A stretch of DNA of 64,000 nt from Ignavibacteria bacterium RIFOXYC2_FULL_35_21 (GCA_001804705.1 MHAY01000015.1:1-64000); one strand, 5' to 3'; counted from the stretch's first letter, positions 1 through 9,172 are shown. Notes: generated by a model from the letters alone, not told the origin. Program-made: numbers and translations.

Positions 1-39
1 TCAGGACAAGACAATTTAATATATAAAATTATCCAAAAA

Positions 40-70
40 CAACCCCCTTACCCCCTTTGATAAGGGGGAA
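40..70. repeat. Dispersed G/C-tract palindromic repeat, copy upstream of queA
   Basis: A 31-bp element runs CCCCCTTACCCCCTTTG then ATAAGGGGG, a C-run/G-run inverted repeat. Near-identical copies occur at 527-557 (two differences, inside queA) and 5972-6002 (one difference). Its right end places AAGGGGG 4 bases before the queA ATG. Confidence 0.85.
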
Positions 71-72
71 TA

Positions 73-1479
73 ATGTCAGTACAAATTATGCTGGATGATT
101 ATATACCAAAAATAAATCTTGAAGAGTACAATTATGAATTGCCGCATGAAAAAATTGCAGAATACCCTTTAGAAGACCGTTCAAGCAGTAAACTGTTGTT
201 TGCAAATTCAACAACAAAAAAGATTTCACATCATAAATTTAAACAATTACCTGATTTAATACCTGCCGGTTCTTTACTAGTATTTAATACAACAAAAGTG
301 ATTCCAGCAAGACTATTATTAAATAAGCCGACGGGTGGATCGGTTGAGCTGCTGCTGGTTGAACCTGTTTTGGAAAATTCCCCTGAATCTTCCTTTTATA
401 AAGGGGGAAAAAATGCAGACCCACAGATTTCACTTAATATGAGAGGTGAATGCAGGTGGTTATGTATTATTGGTGGAAAAAGAGTAAGGGATGGATTGGT
501 ACTTTCTGTTGAAATTGAAAATATTAACAACCCCCTTACCCCCTTTGTTAAGGGAGAACACCTTGTTTTGAAAGCTGAAATACTCGAAAGAAAAGGGAAT
601 GAAGGAATTGTTCATTTTAACTGGAATCCTGCTAAACTTACTTTTGCCGAAGTGATTACCATGCTTGGTAAAATTCCATTACCACCTTACATAAAACGTG
701 AAGTCGAATTTAATGATAAAAGATGGTATCAGACTGTATATGCTCAATCGAATGGCTCTGTTGCCGCACCAACGGCGGGTTTCCATTTTACTAATGAAAT
801 AATTAAACAACTAAAAAATAAAAATATTCAAACAGAAAACATTGTTCTACATGTTGGCCCGGGCACTTTTAAACCGATTGATGTCGAAAACGTATATGAA
901 CATGAAATGCATTCGGAGAGAATTAGTGTATCGAAAGAAACAATAATCAACCTGATAGCTTATATTAGAAGTGTAGAAAATCCCCCTGAATCCCTCCTTC
1001 GACAAGCTCAGGACAAGCTCTTTGGTAAAGGGGGAAACCGTAGGATAATAGCTACGGGTACTACTACCCTGCGAACATTAGAATCTTTATATTGGATAGG
1101 CTGCAAAATTTTATTTAATAAACATCTTAAAAATGATGACATTCAAACATTAGAGCAGTGGGAAGCTTATGAAATAGCTAAAAATAATAAACTGCCTTTT
1201 GCCGATGAATCATTGAAAAAATTATTATTTTATATGTCAATTAATAATATAAATGAATTTACAGCAAGAACAAGCCTATTCATAATACCGGGTTATGATT
1301 TCAAAATAGTGAATGGCTTAATAACAAATTATCACCTTCCGAAAAGCACACTGCTCCTGCTCGTAGCGGCATTTACCGGCAAAGAGTTCCGGAAAGAGAT
1401 TTATGATTCTGCTTTAAATAATGATTATCGCTTTCTCAGCTACGGAGACTCATCGTTAATTACGAATTATGAATTATGA
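73..1479 (+). CDS. queA: S-adenosylmethionine:tRNA ribosyltransferase-isomerase
   Basis: QueA transfers and isomerises the ribosyl part of S-adenosylmethionine onto preQ1 in tRNA, giving epoxyqueuosine at the wobble base. Family motifs are plain: NTTKVIPARL near residue 72, VELLLVEP near 91, then APTAGFHFT, HVGPGTFKPI, ATGTTTLRTLES, NGLITNYHLPKSTLLLLVAAF (split across the C-terminal third) and YRFLSYGDSSLI at the end. At 468 residues it is longer than typical QueA (about 340-410). Part of the excess is three in-frame copies of a dispersed palindromic repeat, near residues 102-113, 152-162 and 303-322. The ATG at 73 follows an AAGGGGG tract supplied by a further repeat copy, which can act as the ribosome binding site. 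An in-frame ATG at 88 is a possible alternative start. Confidence 0.95.
   Translation: MSVQIMLDDYIPKINLEEYNYELPHEKIAEYPLEDRSSSKLLFANSTTKKISHHKFKQLPDLIPAGSLLVFNTTKVIPARLLLNKPTGGSVELLLVEPVLENSPESSFYKGGKNADPQISLNMRGECRWLCIIGGKRVRDGLVLSVEIENINNPLTPFVKGEHLVLKAEILERKGNEGIVHFNWNPAKLTFAEVITMLGKIPLPPYIKREVEFNDKRWYQTVYAQSNGSVAAPTAGFHFTNEIIKQLKNKNIQTENIVLHVGPGTFKPIDVENVYEHEMHSERISVSKETIINLIAYIRSVENPPESLLRQAQDKLFGKGGNRRIIATGTTTLRTLESLYWIGCKILFNKHLKNDDIQTLEQWEAYEIAKNNKLPFADESLKKLLFYMSINNINEFTARTSLFIIPGYDFKIVNGLITNYHLPKSTLLLLVAAFTGKEFRKEIYDSALNNDYRFLSYGDSSLITNYEL
378..409. repeat. Dispersed palindromic repeat inside queA (copy 1)
   Basis: This diverged member of the C-run/G-run repeat family has TTCCCC at one end and GGGGGAA at the other. 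It is read in frame within queA and encodes the segment around NSPESSFYKGGK, where other QueA proteins have no comparable low-complexity stretch. The reading frame stays open. Confidence 0.7.
527..557. repeat. Dispersed palindromic repeat inside queA (copy 2)
   Basis: This 31-bp copy matches the element at 40-70 with two differences. It lies in frame within queA and is translated as a segment containing PLTPFVKGE. The same sequence therefore serves as an upstream leader in one place and as coding sequence 490 bp later. Confidence 0.85.
979..1037. repeat. Composite repeat inside queA (copy 3)
   Basis: The flanks are the C-run (CCCCCTGAATCCC) and the G-run (GGTAAAGGGGGAA) of the palindromic family. 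Between them lies a member of a second family, CCTTCGACAAGCTCAGG, followed by a partial duplication of itself. The composite is read in frame and is translated as PPESLLRQAQDKLFGKGG. It looks like one repeat nested in another. Confidence 0.75.
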
Positions 1480-1552
1480 ATTACGAATGGTGGGTAATTA
1501 TTAATGAAAGAAATGTTTAATTTTGATATTTGTAATTGGGGAAAAATCGCAT

Positions 1553-1580
1553 GAGATTCTTCGCTTTGCTCAGAATGACA
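1553..1580. repeat. Dispersed repeat of the TTCGCTTTGCTCAGAATGACA type
   Basis: A short intergenic repeat between queA and mtgA. It belongs to the same family as the inverted-repeat element at 24220-24306 and the fragments at 45299-45324 and 57731-57750. No coding role. Confidence 0.7.
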
Positions 1581-1590
1581 TGAAAATTTT

Positions 1591-2274
1591 ATGATTAAGA
1601 GATTATTTAAAATTTTATTTTGGTGTGTAATCAGTTTTTTTATTTATTCGATTTTAATAGTTGTAATATATAAGTTTGTGCCTCCGCCTGTTACACCTGT
1701 TATGATTATCAGGGTGTTTGAGGGTTTTCTCGATGGAAAATTTGTCGGCATAAGTTATGTCTGGAAATCTTATGATGAAATAGCACCAAGCATGTTTAGA
1801 GCAGTAATTTCAGGTGAGGATGCACGCTTTATGAGGCATGATGGGATTGACTGGAAAGCTGTCAGAACGGCACAAAGATATAATGAATTACATGTAGGGA
1901 AAAAACTTCACGGAGCAAGTACAATAACAATGCAGACAGCCAAGAACGCTTTTCTTTGGCACGGAAGAAACTATGTAAGAAAAGGATTAGAAGTATATTT
2001 TACATATTTGATTGAAGCTATTTGGGGTAAGAAGAGAATCCTTGAAGTTTATGTCAATATTGTTGAATTTGGAGATGGGATTTATGGTGTTGATGCGGCA
2101 TCCCGGGAATATTTTCATAAATCTGCAAAGGATTTGACAAGGCGACAGGCGGCATTGCTGGGAGCGGTGCTTCCGAATCCAAGGAGGTGGTCACCTGACG
2201 CTCCGACAAAGTATATTGAGAAAAGGGTAAAGTTTATACAGGGAAGAATGAACTCAGTCCCAATTCCAAAATAA
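1591..2274 (+). CDS. mtgA: Monofunctional biosynthetic peptidoglycan transglycosylase
   Basis: This GT51 enzyme polymerises lipid II into glycan strands at the outer face of the inner membrane. The 227 residues begin with a membrane anchor (about residues 9-31). The donor-site motif follows as EDARFMRHDGIDW, with the expected catalytic glutamate at 76. Further GT51 motifs are GASTITMQTAKN, RKGLEVYFTYLIEAIWGK, ILEVYVNIVEFGDGIYGV and AALLGAVLPNPRRW. There is no transpeptidase domain, so it is the monofunctional form and of normal length. It lies between queA and mutS on the same strand with repeat-filled spacers, so co-transcription is possible but not shown. Confidence 0.95.
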   Translation: MIKRLFKILFWCVISFFIYSILIVVIYKFVPPPVTPVMIIRVFEGFLDGKFVGISYVWKSYDEIAPSMFRAVISGEDARFMRHDGIDWKAVRTAQRYNELHVGKKLHGASTITMQTAKNAFLWHGRNYVRKGLEVYFTYLIEAIWGKKRILEVYVNIVEFGDGIYGVDAASREYFHKSAKDLTRRQAALLGAVLPNPRRWSPDAPTKYIEKRVKFIQGRMNSVPIPK

Positions 2275-2355
2275 TTACTAATTAATAATTACTAATGTAT
2301 TTTGTACCCTATAAATTGAAATAAGAAAAAAATATTTATTTAATTTAGAATAAAG

Positions 2356-5022
2356 ATGAAGGAAAAAGAAACACCATTGATGAGGCAGTATAGCCAGATG
2401 AAAAACAAGTATCCCGATACGATATTGCTTTTCCGTCTCGGTGATTTCTTTGAGACATTCAATGAAGATGCTGTTATAACATCTAAGGTATGCGGTATAA
2501 CCCTTACCAAAAGACACAACGGTTCGGCAGGTGAATGTCCTTTGGCAGGATTCCCCCATCATCAGCTCGATGCTTACCTTCCGAAATTAGTCAGAGCCGG
2601 TTATCGTGTCGCTGTATGCGAACAACTTGAAGACCCTAAACAGGCTCGTGGTATTGTCAGGCGTGGTGTGATTGAAGTCGTTACTCCCGGTGTTGCAATG
2701 TATGATAAGCTTCTCGAAACCAAGAAAAACAATTACGTGTGTGCAATCGTATTAAATAATTCAATCACAAATTTTATTGCAGGCATCGCCTGTGCAGATG
2801 TGTCAACAGGTGAATTCATCGTCTCTGAATTTTCAGCTCACTCAATTTTGCAAGTTCTGGAAACATTGACACCATCTGAAATAATCATCAGCAAGGAACA
2901 GAAAAACGAATTAATTGAAATACTAAATAAACTATCCTTCAAACCTCCTTTAACGAAACTCGAACCCTGGATATTCGATAATCAGTTCGGAAGAGAAGCT
3001 ATGCTCGGGCATTTCAAGACACAAAATCTTAAGGGATTCGGTATTGATGAATATTCTGTTGGAATTGCCGCCGCAGGAGCTATACTTCATTATATCAAAG
3101 AAACACAGAATGGTGAAATTAAACACCTGAAAAAAATATCATTGTATAATCCGTCTGAATTTATGATTCTGGATTATGCAACAAAAAGGAATCTTGAAAT
3201 CACTTTTTCTATGTTTGAAGGAACAAAAGAAGGAAGCCTTATATCAATAATTGACAAGACCTGCACCCCCATGGGAGGCAGACTGTTAAAAAAGTGGCTC
3301 ACAAGGCCTTTATTAAATATCGAGCAGATAAAGAAAAGACTCTCAGCCGTTCGTGTCTTATATGACAATGATAATAAAAGAAAAAATCTCAGAGAAACAT
3401 TACAGGAAATCGGAGATATTGAAAGGTTGATTTCAAAAATCTGCACAGGCAGGGCTAATCCGAGAGATGTTGTTGCTCTCAAATTAAGCATTGCGAAAAT
3501 TCCCGATATAAAAAAACAACTTGGAGCATTTAATTCTCAGCCTTTGAATACACTAATAAACAGGTTGGAAGATGTCAATGATGTTGTTGAAATGATTTCC
3601 AAATCAATGGTTGATGAACCATCTGTTCAGCTTGGAACAGGAAATGTTTTCAGGCACGGCTATTCATCAGGCCTCGATTCCTATGTAGATGCAAAAACCT
3701 CAGCAAAAGAATGGGTAAATGATTACCAGGAAAAAGAAAAACAGGAATCAGGAATTCCTTCACTTAAAGTTGGGTTCACCTCCGTTTTCGGATATTATAT
3801 CGAAATCACAAATGCTCACAAAGACAAGGTTCCTACCCGTTATGACAGGAAACAAACTCTTACTAATGCCGAAAGATATACTACTCCCGAATTAAAACAA
3901 TTCGAAGAGAAGATTCTTAATGCCGAGGAAAAAATATTAAAGTTTGAACAGGATTTATTCCAGGAACTCAGAAATAAAATTGCATTACATACAGAAAAAA
4001 TACAGGATAATGCAGGAACAATTTCAATTATTGACTGCCTGCAATGCTTTGCAGAAACTTCCAAGGAGAATAATTATAATGATCCTGAGATAGATGATTC
4101 AGACATTATTGATATTGTTGAAGGGAGACATCCTGTAGTAGAAAAATTATTAGAAATCGGAGAGAGTTTTCATCCTAATCCGACAAAACTCGATGCAAGC
4201 AATGAACAGATTCATATTATAACAGGGCCAAACATGTCAGGAAAATCATGTTACCTGCGGCAGGTTGCACTGATTGTATTATTAACACAGATTGGTTGTT
4301 TTGTGCCAGCAAAAAAAGCAAAAATAGGTTTGGTTGACAGAATATTCACACGAGTCGGTGCACAGGACAACATTACAGCCGGTGAAAGTACTTTTCTTGT
4401 GGAGATGCAGGAAGCGGCTAATATAATGAATAATGCAACTTCAAAAAGTTTGATACTCCTTGATGAAGTTGGAAGAGGAACTGCCACTTATGACGGTATT
4501 TCAATTGCATGGGCAATTACCGAACATATTCATGATACGATTGGTGCAAGAACTCTCTTTGCTACTCACTATCACGAATTAAATGACATTGCAAACAGGT
4601 ATGACAGGATTGTTAATTACAAAGTGGAAGTTGTCGAAGCCGGTGATACAATTATTTTTTCACACAGGGTAATGCCCGGAACAAGCGACCACTCATTTGG
4701 AATTCACGTTGCTCAAATGGCAGGATTGCCAATTGAAGTAACCGGCAGAGCTAATATAATTATGAAATCGCTTGAAGAAAGCAGTAAGGAAAATGGTAGT
4801 GGAGACCCTTCGACTTCGCTCAGGGTGACAGATACAGACACTAAAAGGATTGAAGTAAAAAAGGCAAGGCACATTCCCGACCAGCTTGCTATATTTGAAT
4901 TCAGGGATGATTTGTTGAGAGAGCAAATATTAAAAATAGAAATTGATAGCTTATCACCGCTTGAAGCATTAAAGACCTTGTCTGCCATGCAGAAAGAAGC
5001 GAGGAAGAAAATTAATAATTAA
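2356..5022 (+). CDS. mutS: DNA mismatch repair protein MutS
   Basis: MutS recognises base mismatches and small loops and couples this to ATP-driven recruitment of MutL. The N-terminal mismatch-binding motif is RLGDFFETF, with the Phe-X-Glu at residues 31-33. The connector, core and clamp follow. The ATPase has Walker A GPNMSGKS near 624 and Walker B LILLDEVGRG near 700, then the signature ATHYHEL. Length (888 residues) is normal. Around residues 817-827, in the linker before the C-terminal segment, an in-frame dispersed repeat is translated as DPSTSLRV. No strong Shine-Dalgarno precedes the ATG. The N-terminal sequence from MKEKETPLMRQY matches the family start. Confidence 0.97.
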   Translation: MKEKETPLMRQYSQMKNKYPDTILLFRLGDFFETFNEDAVITSKVCGITLTKRHNGSAGECPLAGFPHHQLDAYLPKLVRAGYRVAVCEQLEDPKQARGIVRRGVIEVVTPGVAMYDKLLETKKNNYVCAIVLNNSITNFIAGIACADVSTGEFIVSEFSAHSILQVLETLTPSEIIISKEQKNELIEILNKLSFKPPLTKLEPWIFDNQFGREAMLGHFKTQNLKGFGIDEYSVGIAAAGAILHYIKETQNGEIKHLKKISLYNPSEFMILDYATKRNLEITFSMFEGTKEGSLISIIDKTCTPMGGRLLKKWLTRPLLNIEQIKKRLSAVRVLYDNDNKRKNLRETLQEIGDIERLISKICTGRANPRDVVALKLSIAKIPDIKKQLGAFNSQPLNTLINRLEDVNDVVEMISKSMVDEPSVQLGTGNVFRHGYSSGLDSYVDAKTSAKEWVNDYQEKEKQESGIPSLKVGFTSVFGYYIEITNAHKDKVPTRYDRKQTLTNAERYTTPELKQFEEKILNAEEKILKFEQDLFQELRNKIALHTEKIQDNAGTISIIDCLQCFAETSKENNYNDPEIDDSDIIDIVEGRHPVVEKLLEIGESFHPNPTKLDASNEQIHIITGPNMSGKSCYLRQVALIVLLTQIGCFVPAKKAKIGLVDRIFTRVGAQDNITAGESTFLVEMQEAANIMNNATSKSLILLDEVGRGTATYDGISIAWAITEHIHDTIGARTLFATHYHELNDIANRYDRIVNYKVEVVEAGDTIIFSHRVMPGTSDHSFGIHVAQMAGLPIEVTGRANIIMKSLEESSKENGSGDPSTSLRVTDTDTKRIEVKKARHIPDQLAIFEFRDDLLREQILKIEIDSLSPLEALKTLSAMQKEARKKINN
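4806..4830. repeat. Dispersed repeat inside mutS
   Basis: CCCTTCGACTTCGCTCAGGG is followed by TGACA, a member of the family also seen at 61017-61038 and inside the queA composite repeat at 979-1037. It is read in frame in mutS near residues 817-827 without breaking the gene. Confidence 0.75.
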
Positions 5023-5050
5023 CAATTCACAATTAACAATTTTAAATTGA

Positions 5051-5947
5051 ATGAAAACACTTGGAATAAATAAAAATTATTTAGCGATAGAGGAAAAATA
5101 TTCAAATTTGAATGATTCGGCAATAGCCGTTGTGTCTGCTCCTTATGAACACTCTACAAGCTACGGAAAAGGCGCTTCACTTGGTCCTAAAGCAATTCTC
5201 AAAGCAAGTGCATTCGTCGAGTTCTATGATGATGAATTTGAGAGAGAGCTTTGTTTTGATTTGGGTATTGCAACAATAAAACATATTAAATTTAAAAAGA
5301 AATATGACAAAGAAGCACTCGAATTAATCAAACAGCAAGTTGATGAATTTATACGAATGGGAAAGTTTGTTGTAACTCTCGGCGGTGAGCATACAATCTC
5401 AATAGCTCCTATTGAAGCTCATTACAAGTACTACCCTAACATGAGTATATTACATTTTGATGCTCATTCGGACTTAAGAGATAGCTATGAAGATTCAAAA
5501 TATTCCCATGCTTGTTTTATGGCAAGAGTTATCGAGTTCTTTCCACCTGAAAAGGTTATTCAGGTTGGTATAAGGGCTCAATGTATAGAAGAAGCACAAT
5601 TAATAAAAGAAAAAGGAATAAAAACTTTTTATGCATCAGCAATAAGAAGAAATCTTCATGGTGAAAACTGGCAGAAGAAGGTTGTTGATACATTGTCTGA
5701 TGAAATCTATATTACATTTGATATAGATTATTTTGACCCGTCAATAATGCCCTCAACAGGTACTCCTGAACCTGACGGATTCTTTTACAACGAGACGTTA
5801 GAAGTTTTCAGAGAAATAAATAAGCAAAAGAAAAAAATTATTGGTTTTGATGTCGTAGAATTAGCTCCAATCGAAACACTTCACCATGCAAATCTTACAA
5901 CAGCCAGATTGGTATATAAATTGCTTAACTATGCCTTTAATAGGTAA
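5051..5947 (+). CDS. speB: Agmatinase / arginase-family ureohydrolase
   Basis: A binuclear manganese ureohydrolase. Agmatinase, which converts agmatine to putrescine and urea, is the most likely activity. All metal-binding motifs are present: GGEHTIS near residue 115, LHFDAHSDLRD near 138, SHACF near 157, and TFDIDYFDPS with GTPEPDG near 222-240. The C-terminal GFDVVELAP is typical of the agmatinase branch. Length (298) fits the family. Guanidinobutyrase or another arginase-fold activity cannot be excluded from sequence alone. It sits 28 bp after mutS on the same strand. Confidence 0.85.
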   Translation: MKTLGINKNYLAIEEKYSNLNDSAIAVVSAPYEHSTSYGKGASLGPKAILKASAFVEFYDDEFERELCFDLGIATIKHIKFKKKYDKEALELIKQQVDEFIRMGKFVVTLGGEHTISIAPIEAHYKYYPNMSILHFDAHSDLRDSYEDSKYSHACFMARVIEFFPPEKVIQVGIRAQCIEEAQLIKEKGIKTFYASAIRRNLHGENWQKKVVDTLSDEIYITFDIDYFDPSIMPSTGTPEPDGFFYNETLEVFREINKQKKKIIGFDVVELAPIETLHHANLTTARLVYKLLNYAFNR

Positions 5948-5971
5948 GTTGTTACTAATTAAGTTATTAAA

Positions 5972-6002
5972 CAACCCCCTAACCCCCTTTGATAAGGGGG
6001 AA
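5972..6002. repeat. Dispersed G/C-tract palindromic repeat upstream of the PorE-like gene
   Basis: A 31-bp copy differing at one position from that at 40-70. Its G-run lies 10 bp before the preferred ATG of the next gene, the second case in the window where this element abuts a translation start. Confidence 0.85.
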
Positions 6003-6012
6003 TGAGGAAAGT

Positions 6013-7542
6013 ATGGTAAAATATAAAAATATATCTTTAATAATACTGATAATTTTTTGCATTTGTTCAGCTTATTCGCAGAGGATAGTCAAGTATGCGG
6101 AAAATCTCGGACCTGCGGTTAACAGTGATTGTGACGAGCTGATGCCTGTTCTCTCCCCCGATGGAAATACATTATTTTACTGCCGCGGCGAATGTGCGGG
6201 AAATATTGGCGGACAGGATATATGGATGACGCGGAAAGACTCAAACGGTGCCTGGGTTGATGCGTGGAATCTTGGTACTCAGTTAAATAATAAGTTCAAC
6301 AATTTTGTTGCATCTATCACACCCGACGGACAAAAACTTTTGCTTGGCAATGTATATGCCGCCGACACCTTGATTGACAGGGGAATTTCAATCAGCCATA
6401 AATTAGAAACTGGTGCATGGAGCATTCCTCAGAAAGTCAATATTCAGGATTATTACAACCTCAATCAGCAGTCGAGCTTTTTCCTTACCAATGATGGTAA
6501 TGTGCTCCTGATGACAATCGAAAGGGACGATTCCTACGGGCAAAAAGATATATATGTTAGCTTCCGGATGAAAAACGGAGATTGGTCTGTTCCAATGAAT
6601 ATTGGTCCGGTCGTTAATACATTCGGTGATGAGTTCTCCCCTTTTCTTGCTTCGGATGGAATAAGCCTTTACTTTTCATCAAACGGATGCGGTGGTTTTG
6701 GTGATGCCGATATATTTGTTACAAGAAGATTAGACAGTACCTGGCTGAAATGGTCTAAGCCTGAGAACATAGGTCCCGATATTAATACTCCGGGCTGGGA
6801 TGCTTATTATAAAATTTCACCATCGGGTGATTATGCATATTTTGTTTCAACAAACAACACTTTCGGGCAGGGAGATATTTACAAAATCAAAATGGCTGAC
6901 CCTGTGAGGCAGGTGCCTGAAGTGCTTGTCAAAGGTTTGGTAATCAATTATAAGACACGGTTGCCGCTTGGTGCGGCGGTTGTTTTCCGCAATGCCGAGA
7001 ACAATGAATTATTTGGTACTGCACGTTCATTTCCCAACACAGGTGATTATCAAATCGTGCTGGAAGCAGGTGTGAAATACAGTTACAGGGTCGAACTTCA
7101 GGGATACATCAGTGCTTACGGCATTATTGATTTATCAACAGTAAATGAATTTCAGGAAATTGAAAATGATATTGAGTTAATTCCTGTCGGCGATTCGCTC
7201 AGGTGCATAAGAAATATTTTCTTTGAAACGGCAAAGCATGATTTATCTGACGAAGCAAAATTTGAGCTGAACGGGCTTGCAGACCTTCTGCTCAGCCATC
7301 CTGATTTTGCCCTCGTTATTACAGGGCATTGCGACAGCACAGGAACAGAAGCTTTCAACCGTATTCTCGGATTCAAGCGTGCTGAAGAAGCAACTCAGTA
7401 TCTTATTGAAAAAGGTATAGAGCAAACAAAAATAGCATACCGGGGATTAAGCTGGACAAGCCCAGTAGCTACAAACAAAACCACATTCGGAAAGCAACTA
7501 AACCGCCGTGTCGAGTTCGTGGTGTTCAAGAGTGAGAAGTGA
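6013..7542 (+). CDS. PD40 propeller / OmpA-domain envelope protein, PorE-like
   Basis: An exported protein of 509 residues. A signal peptide ends near SAYSQR. It is followed by PD40 (WD40-like) blades carrying SPDGNTLFYCRGE, TPDGQKLLL, SSNGCGGFGDADIF and SPSGDYAYFVS. A carboxypeptidase-regulatory-like domain comes next, then a C-terminal OmpA domain with IFFETAKHDLSDEAK, TGHCDSTGTEAFN and QLNRRVEFVV. This order resembles PorE, the peptidoglycan-binding periplasmic protein of the T9SS, although the usual TPR part is missing here. The start at 6013 is chosen for its GAGGAAAG ribosome site and clean signal peptide; an upstream ATG at 5989 would overlap the repeat. With SprA and PorV in the window, a T9SS role is plausible but inferred. 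Confidence 0.78.
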   Translation: MVKYKNISLIILIIFCICSAYSQRIVKYAENLGPAVNSDCDELMPVLSPDGNTLFYCRGECAGNIGGQDIWMTRKDSNGAWVDAWNLGTQLNNKFNNFVASITPDGQKLLLGNVYAADTLIDRGISISHKLETGAWSIPQKVNIQDYYNLNQQSSFFLTNDGNVLLMTIERDDSYGQKDIYVSFRMKNGDWSVPMNIGPVVNTFGDEFSPFLASDGISLYFSSNGCGGFGDADIFVTRRLDSTWLKWSKPENIGPDINTPGWDAYYKISPSGDYAYFVSTNNTFGQGDIYKIKMADPVRQVPEVLVKGLVINYKTRLPLGAAVVFRNAENNELFGTARSFPNTGDYQIVLEAGVKYSYRVELQGYISAYGIIDLSTVNEFQEIENDIELIPVGDSLRCIRNIFFETAKHDLSDEAKFELNGLADLLLSHPDFALVITGHCDSTGTEAFNRILGFKRAEEATQYLIEKGIEQTKIAYRGLSWTSPVATNKTTFGKQLNRRVEFVVFKSEK

Positions 7543-7558
7543 TTTCTCACATAAAAAT

Positions 7559-8989
7559 TTATAAATCAGGAGGCAATTCTCCTGTCATCTCAGTCATTTC
7601 TTCCATTCGTTTTATAACTTTACCTGATTTATCATATTTAGATAATTCCATTCTAAAAATATCATAATCAATTGCTTTTCTAAAATATTTGTTATATAAA
7701 GTTCTAATGAAACTAATGAAATTCTCTTTACCAATTTGTTTCCTGACATAATGAAAAATTAGCGGACCTTTAAAATATTGTATAGCATCACTTGGACCAG
7801 CCATAGAGACAGGGATATCATAAATTGTATTAATACAATTTTTGCTAAACAAATATTTTAAATCACTGATATAAGTATTCAGGCTGTCTTTACCATATTC
7901 AGACTCAATATACATCCATCTAATGTACTCAGCTAATCCTTCGGTAACAAATTTATATAGCCTTGTATTAAATTTATAATAATAATATCCCCATAGATGA
8001 GCTATCTCATGTGAAATCCAACTTAAATTTTGTGTATATATATAATTTGTATCGGCAGAATCATTATTGAAAGAATTATTCACAATTTCAGGAAAAATAC
8101 TTTTATTCTTTAGTTTATCAAATGTTTTGAATATTGACTTTATACTTCTCTCGTAAGAAATTCTATTTTTTTTTGCTAACATTAAACTTCCAACCATTAT
8201 AGATTTTCTTGAGGTCATTGCATAGAAACCACTATCAGGTATTTCATATAATCTTAATTTATCGTCTTTGTAACCACAAATTATAGTATTAAAGCAATGA
8301 AAAGATTTACAAAATTCATTCATGACATTATTGGTAATTGAAGTGTCATGATTGACAAAATAAAATTCGAGTTCTTTACTATCAATCATTTTTTTTGATA
8401 TTGAATAACTGTTTTTTGGAGATATTATTAATAAATAACCATTTATATTTTCATTTTTCCAGGTATAGTATGAATGATTTTTATCAGATGTTGAGAATAG
8501 CAAATCACCTGTTGAAAATGCTTCATAATTCAGTGGGGTTTCTATATCTAACTTGATTGTTGTAATATCCTCATAATTAAATGGACACCACATATTCACA
8601 TCTGAAACACTAAATATTTTATTATGGCTGAACATATCTATTGGGATTTGGTATTCAATATGAAGTGATAATTGTTTGTATTCTTGAAATTGTGCCGGAA
8701 TATCAATGAATATTGAATAAGAATTGAATTTATAAGAAACCGGATAATTTTTATCATTTGCAGATAATTGTATGTCCGTTATTCTTGCAAGGCTTGTGAA
8801 TCGAAATGAGATTTTTTCTTTTGGCTCTGTTTGTTTAATATGCATAATAGATTTTACTTTCAGATTTTTGTTTAAAGTGTCATAACTGACTTTCATTTCA
8901 TACGAAATTACATTGAAACTTTGAGATTGTTGTTCACTACATGATAGAAGTGAGATGAAAAATAATAATATAAAAAAGTAAATTTTCAT
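7559..8989 (-). CDS. Lipoprotein with M1-type metallopeptidase motif
   Basis: The product is 476 residues with a lipoprotein signal (lipobox near LLSC, residues 14-17). The N-terminal half is beta-rich. Near residues 328-351 is HEIAHLW, followed 18 residues after the second histidine by a glutamate in TEGLAEY. This HEXXH-X18-E spacing is that of the gluzincin M1 family. The usual GXMEN exopeptidase motif is not seen; a GFYAMTS segment lies in the comparable place, so aminopeptidase activity is uncertain. It is transcribed convergently with the PorE-like gene, 16 bp apart, and divergently from the next gene. Probably an envelope-attached peptidase or peptidase-like protein. Confidence 0.7.
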   Translation of the reverse strand: MKIYFFILLFFISLLSCSEQQSQSFNVISYEMKVSYDTLNKNLKVKSIMHIKQTEPKEKISFRFTSLARITDIQLSANDKNYPVSYKFNSYSIFIDIPAQFQEYKQLSLHIEYQIPIDMFSHNKIFSVSDVNMWCPFNYEDITTIKLDIETPLNYEAFSTGDLLFSTSDKNHSYYTWKNENINGYLLIISPKNSYSISKKMIDSKELEFYFVNHDTSITNNVMNEFCKSFHCFNTIICGYKDDKLRLYEIPDSGFYAMTSRKSIMVGSLMLAKKNRISYERSIKSIFKTFDKLKNKSIFPEIVNNSFNNDSADTNYIYTQNLSWISHEIAHLWGYYYYKFNTRLYKFVTEGLAEYIRWMYIESEYGKDSLNTYISDLKYLFSKNCINTIYDIPVSMAGPSDAIQYFKGPLIFHYVRKQIGKENFISFIRTLYNKYFRKAIDYDIFRMELSKYDKSGKVIKRMEEMTEMTGELPPDL

Positions 8990-9172
8990 TATCCAAATAT
9001 TGAAATCAATATCAAATTGTTCTCTATATTCCTCTAATTTAATAAAATATTTCTTATAATATTCTCATCTCGCAACTATTTATTAATTTTACCGTAAACC
9101 AAAACAACGAATAACGAATAGTGAATATTGAATAATAATTTGATTTTTTATTTATTTATAAAAGGGCGTTCT

